Assembly: GCA_033764095.1 (NCBI GenBank) | Contig: JANRJF010000006.1 | Span: 1-14,861 of the forward strand | Direction of reading: 5' to 3' | Source: JBDTMT01 sp033764095 | GTDB lineage: Bacteria > Desulfobacterota > Binatia > HRBIN30 > CADEER01 | DNA length: 14,861 nucleotides | In this document: positions 13,256 to 14,861 of the stretch, piece by piece | Position numbering within the stretch: the stretch's first letter is position 1 | Layout: each line of letters opens with the position of its first letter | Made by a program: the position numbers and the translations under genes | Notes under the pieces: model-generated | Databases searched by the model: none | The model's input: only the letters and a program-made list of their open reading frames with translations | Told to the model about the DNA's origin: nothing

Positions 13256-13617
13256 CTCGGTCTCCTCGGCTCCGCTTCATCGGCTATGGGACCGCCTGCC
13301 AACATGTCAACGCGATTCGCGGCCGCGGTGTCGCACGGCGCGTGGTTTGCATCGCCGGATCAGACCGATTGACGCGTCGCATCGCATGCCCTGATGGGCG
13401 ACGGCCGGCGGGCGGCGCCGCAACCCGCCCGCTGGGCGCCGGTCGGCCGGCGCCCGGGACCTCGGGCCGGGCGGGTTGGGAACGCGCCATTCATGTGGTA
13501 CGGCCCGAAGGGTTGCCGCGCCGACAGACCAGTTCGAAGAAGCAGACCTCGCGGTCGGCGCGCGGCGCCGGTCCGGCCGGCACCGCTGCGCGCGCCGCCA
13601 CCCGAGAGCCCTCACCG
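13256..13617. other. Divergent intergenic region with nested inverted repeat
   Basis: This 362-base gap separates the lipoprotein gene (minus) from the carboxyltransferase gene (plus). No coding frame is supported. Promoters for both should lie here but no convincing -35/-10 was seen. The clearest structure is the nested palindrome at 13421-13478, listed separately. Confidence 0.6.
13421..13478. repeat. Nested GC-rich inverted repeat (branched hairpin)
   Basis: CAACCCGCCCG (13421-13431) pairs perfectly with CGGGCGGGTTG (13468-13478). Enclosed is a second hairpin, GGGCGCCGG (13434-13442) with CCGGCGCCC (13447-13455), closing a TCGG tetraloop. A short CCCG/CGGG pair (13453-13456 with 13463-13466) competes with it. 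The element is 140 bases upstream of the carboxyltransferase start. It may be a structured leader, an extragenic palindrome or a cruciform. Confidence 0.55.
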
Positions 13618-14861
13618 ATGACGACCAAGCCGACCACCATGAAGCCGACGCTCGACAACCCGTTTGCCGAGCAGGCCGCCAAGCCCGACCTCGACGCCCT
13701 GCCGCCGTACGACCGCGCCCTGGTCGACGGCGAGGAGCTGCGCCGCCGCCCGTACACCGCCGCCAGCACGGTGCAGATCCTGCGCCAGCACGCCCGCAAC
13801 CGCATGACGGTGTGGGAGCGCATCGACGCCCTGCAGGACCGCGCCGCGCAGCCCACCATCCTCTGGCAGAACTGGGGCAAGAACCTCGACGGTGCCTCGA
13901 TCACCACGCTGGTCACCACCATCGGTGGGCGCGACGTCGCCATCTACGGCCACGACTTCACCGTCCGCGCCGGCTCGATGGATGCCACCAACGGCCGCAA
14001 GCTGGCCAACCTGATCTACCTGGCCGGCGAGCGCGGCATGCCCTTGATCGGCATGTACGACAGCGCCGGCGCCTACGTGCCGGCCGGCGTCGGCGGGCTC
14101 GACGGCTACGCCGAGGCGTTCACCGCGCTGCGCAAGATCAGCGGCGTGGTGCCGAGCATCATGTGCATGTTCGGCTTCAACGCCGGCGGCGGCGCCTACC
14201 TGCCGCGCCAGGGCAGCTTCATGATCCAGCCCGAGGACACCTTCTTCGGCCTCACCGGCCCAGGGGTGGTGAAGAGCGTGCTGGGCGAGGACGTCACACC
14301 CGATGAGCTCGGCGGCCCGCGCGTGCACGGCGCCAGCGGCGTCACCGACCTGTGCGTCTCCGACGAGCTCGGCGCCCTGCGCACCGCGCGCCGCCTGCTC
14401 TCGTACCTGCCGAGCTCGAACAAGGTGTCGGCGCCGTATCTGCCGACCGGTGACCCGATCGACCGGCGCACCACCGAGATCGACGTGCTGCTGCGCAAGG
14501 CGTTCAACTCGCCGACCGGCTTCAACACGCCGCTCGACGTCTCGATCATCGTCGAGCGCCTGTGCGACCGCGGCGACTACTTCGAGCTGCAGCCCGACCG
14601 CGCCCGCAACGCGCTCACCGCCTTCGGCCGCCTCGGCGGCCACGTCGTCGGCTTCGTCGCCAACAACTCGGCGGTGGCCAGCGGCCAGATCGACGTCGAC
14701 GCCGCCTACAAGATCGCCCGCTTCGTGCGCTTCTGCTCCATCTACAACGTGCCGGTCATCTTCATCGAGGACACCACCGGCTTCCTGCCCGGCCGCGAGC
14801 AGGAGAGCCGCGGCATCGTGCAGGCCGGCCGCGCCATGCTCGACTCGATCATCGACCTGCG
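13618..14861 (+). CDS. Acyl-CoA carboxylase, carboxyltransferase (beta) subunit, partial
   Basis: The frame opens at ATG 13618 and runs off the right edge after 414 codons, where such subunits usually have 500-600 residues. RNRMTVWERIDAL (about 61-73) is the usual N-terminal helix of carboxyltransferases. DSAGAYVP (148-155) and NAGGGAYLP (188-196) form the first crotonase-like half, and EDTTGFLPGREQE (385-397) the second, matching the GFLPG-x-x-Q-E motif of propionyl-CoA carboxylase-type subunits. It transfers CO2 from biotin to an acyl-CoA in the cytoplasm. The oxyanion loop reads DSAGAYV rather than the common DSGGAR, somewhat like glutaconyl-CoA decarboxylase alpha subunits, so the acyl substrate is open. 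No clear ribosome binding site precedes the start. An ATG at 13639 is an alternative. The biotin carboxylase subunit is not in view. Confidence 0.9.
   Translation, partial: MTTKPTTMKPTLDNPFAEQAAKPDLDALPPYDRALVDGEELRRRPYTAASTVQILRQHARNRMTVWERIDALQDRAAQPTILWQNWGKNLDGASITTLVTTIGGRDVAIYGHDFTVRAGSMDATNGRKLANLIYLAGERGMPLIGMYDSAGAYVPAGVGGLDGYAEAFTALRKISGVVPSIMCMFGFNAGGGAYLPRQGSFMIQPEDTFFGLTGPGVVKSVLGEDVTPDELGGPRVHGASGVTDLCVSDELGALRTARRLLSYLPSSNKVSAPYLPTGDPIDRRTTEIDVLLRKAFNSPTGFNTPLDVSIIVERLCDRGDYFELQPDRARNALTAFGRLGGHVVGFVANNSAVASGQIDVDAAYKIARFVRFCSIYNVPVIFIEDTTGFLPGREQESRGIVQAGRAMLDSIIDL

Noticed and set aside
10451..13372. Plus-strand open frame of 973 residues opposite the Tat lipoprotein
   Set aside because: It is Arg/His/Val/Asp-rich without motifs, typical of antisense frames in high-GC genes. 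The minus strand has a Tat signal, a lipobox and propeller repeats.
13476..14306. Plus-strand 276-residue open frame overlapping the carboxyltransferase
   Set aside because: It is an out-of-frame Arg/His/Pro-rich reading. The frame starting at 13618 carries all carboxyltransferase motifs.
1..14861. Defence system, prophage, transposase or tRNA genes
   Set aside because: I looked for the usual motifs (nucleases, integrases, DDE transposases, tRNA-like folds) and saw none. The AAA ATPase at 4692-7514 has a winged helix and is better read as a transcriptional regulator.

Overview
The window is about 14.9 kb of very GC-rich bacterial DNA. Codon use strongly favours G or C in the third position, so many long antisense ORFs appear that are not genes. 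The gene content is acyl-CoA metabolism, a cytochrome P450, a glyoxalase-fold dioxygenase and a metal-poor amidohydrolase-like protein. It also holds a surface protein with a long Thr-Xaa stalk followed by a Cys-rich module. Together these suggest an uncultivated soil or sediment bacterium of the former Deltaproteobacteria, perhaps Candidatus Binatia/Binatota. That assignment is inference from style and no marker gene is present.

Layout. Bases 1-141 are the C-terminal end of an acyl-CoA dehydrogenase. Bases 155-1171 hold one amidohydrolase-family gene flanked by two different imperfect inverted repeats. A convergent minus-strand pair follows: a one-domain extradiol-dioxygenase-like VOC protein (1308-1853) and a short-chain dehydrogenase (SDR) that breaks off after 33 codons beside the second repeat (1191-1292). 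Divergent from it is a YdjM-type membrane protein (1952-2509). Next comes a minus-strand run read from right to left: a 940-residue winged-helix/AAA/helical-repeat regulator (4692-7514), a DUF4184 membrane protein (3793-4638) and a cytochrome P450 (2604-3782). These three are closely spaced and probably co-transcribed.

Divergent from the regulator is a secreted protein (7716-9338) with a signal peptide, a beta-rich head, about 243 residues of Thr-Xaa repeat, an eight-Cys module and a C-terminal PALS/transmembrane/basic tail. A small basic ORF (9624-9767, minus) has its start codon inside a long hairpin. Upstream of it on the same strand is a 1111-residue Tat-type lipoprotein with a predicted beta-propeller end (9920-13255, TTG start). 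After a GC-rich intergenic region with a nested inverted repeat, the window ends inside the carboxyltransferase subunit of an acyl-CoA carboxylase (13618 to the right edge).

How they may work together: acyl-CoA dehydrogenase, SDR remnant, VOC dioxygenase, P450, amidohydrolase and carboxylase fit oxidation of hydrophobic, aromatic or branched substrates through CoA thioesters. The regulator could control the P450 operon, the divergent surface protein, or both. I see no rRNA, tRNA, CRISPR array, transposase, phage gene or recognisable defence system. The least explained parts are the repeat-flanked amidohydrolase with the broken SDR, the hairpin-covered small ORF, the stalked surface protein and the large Tat lipoprotein.
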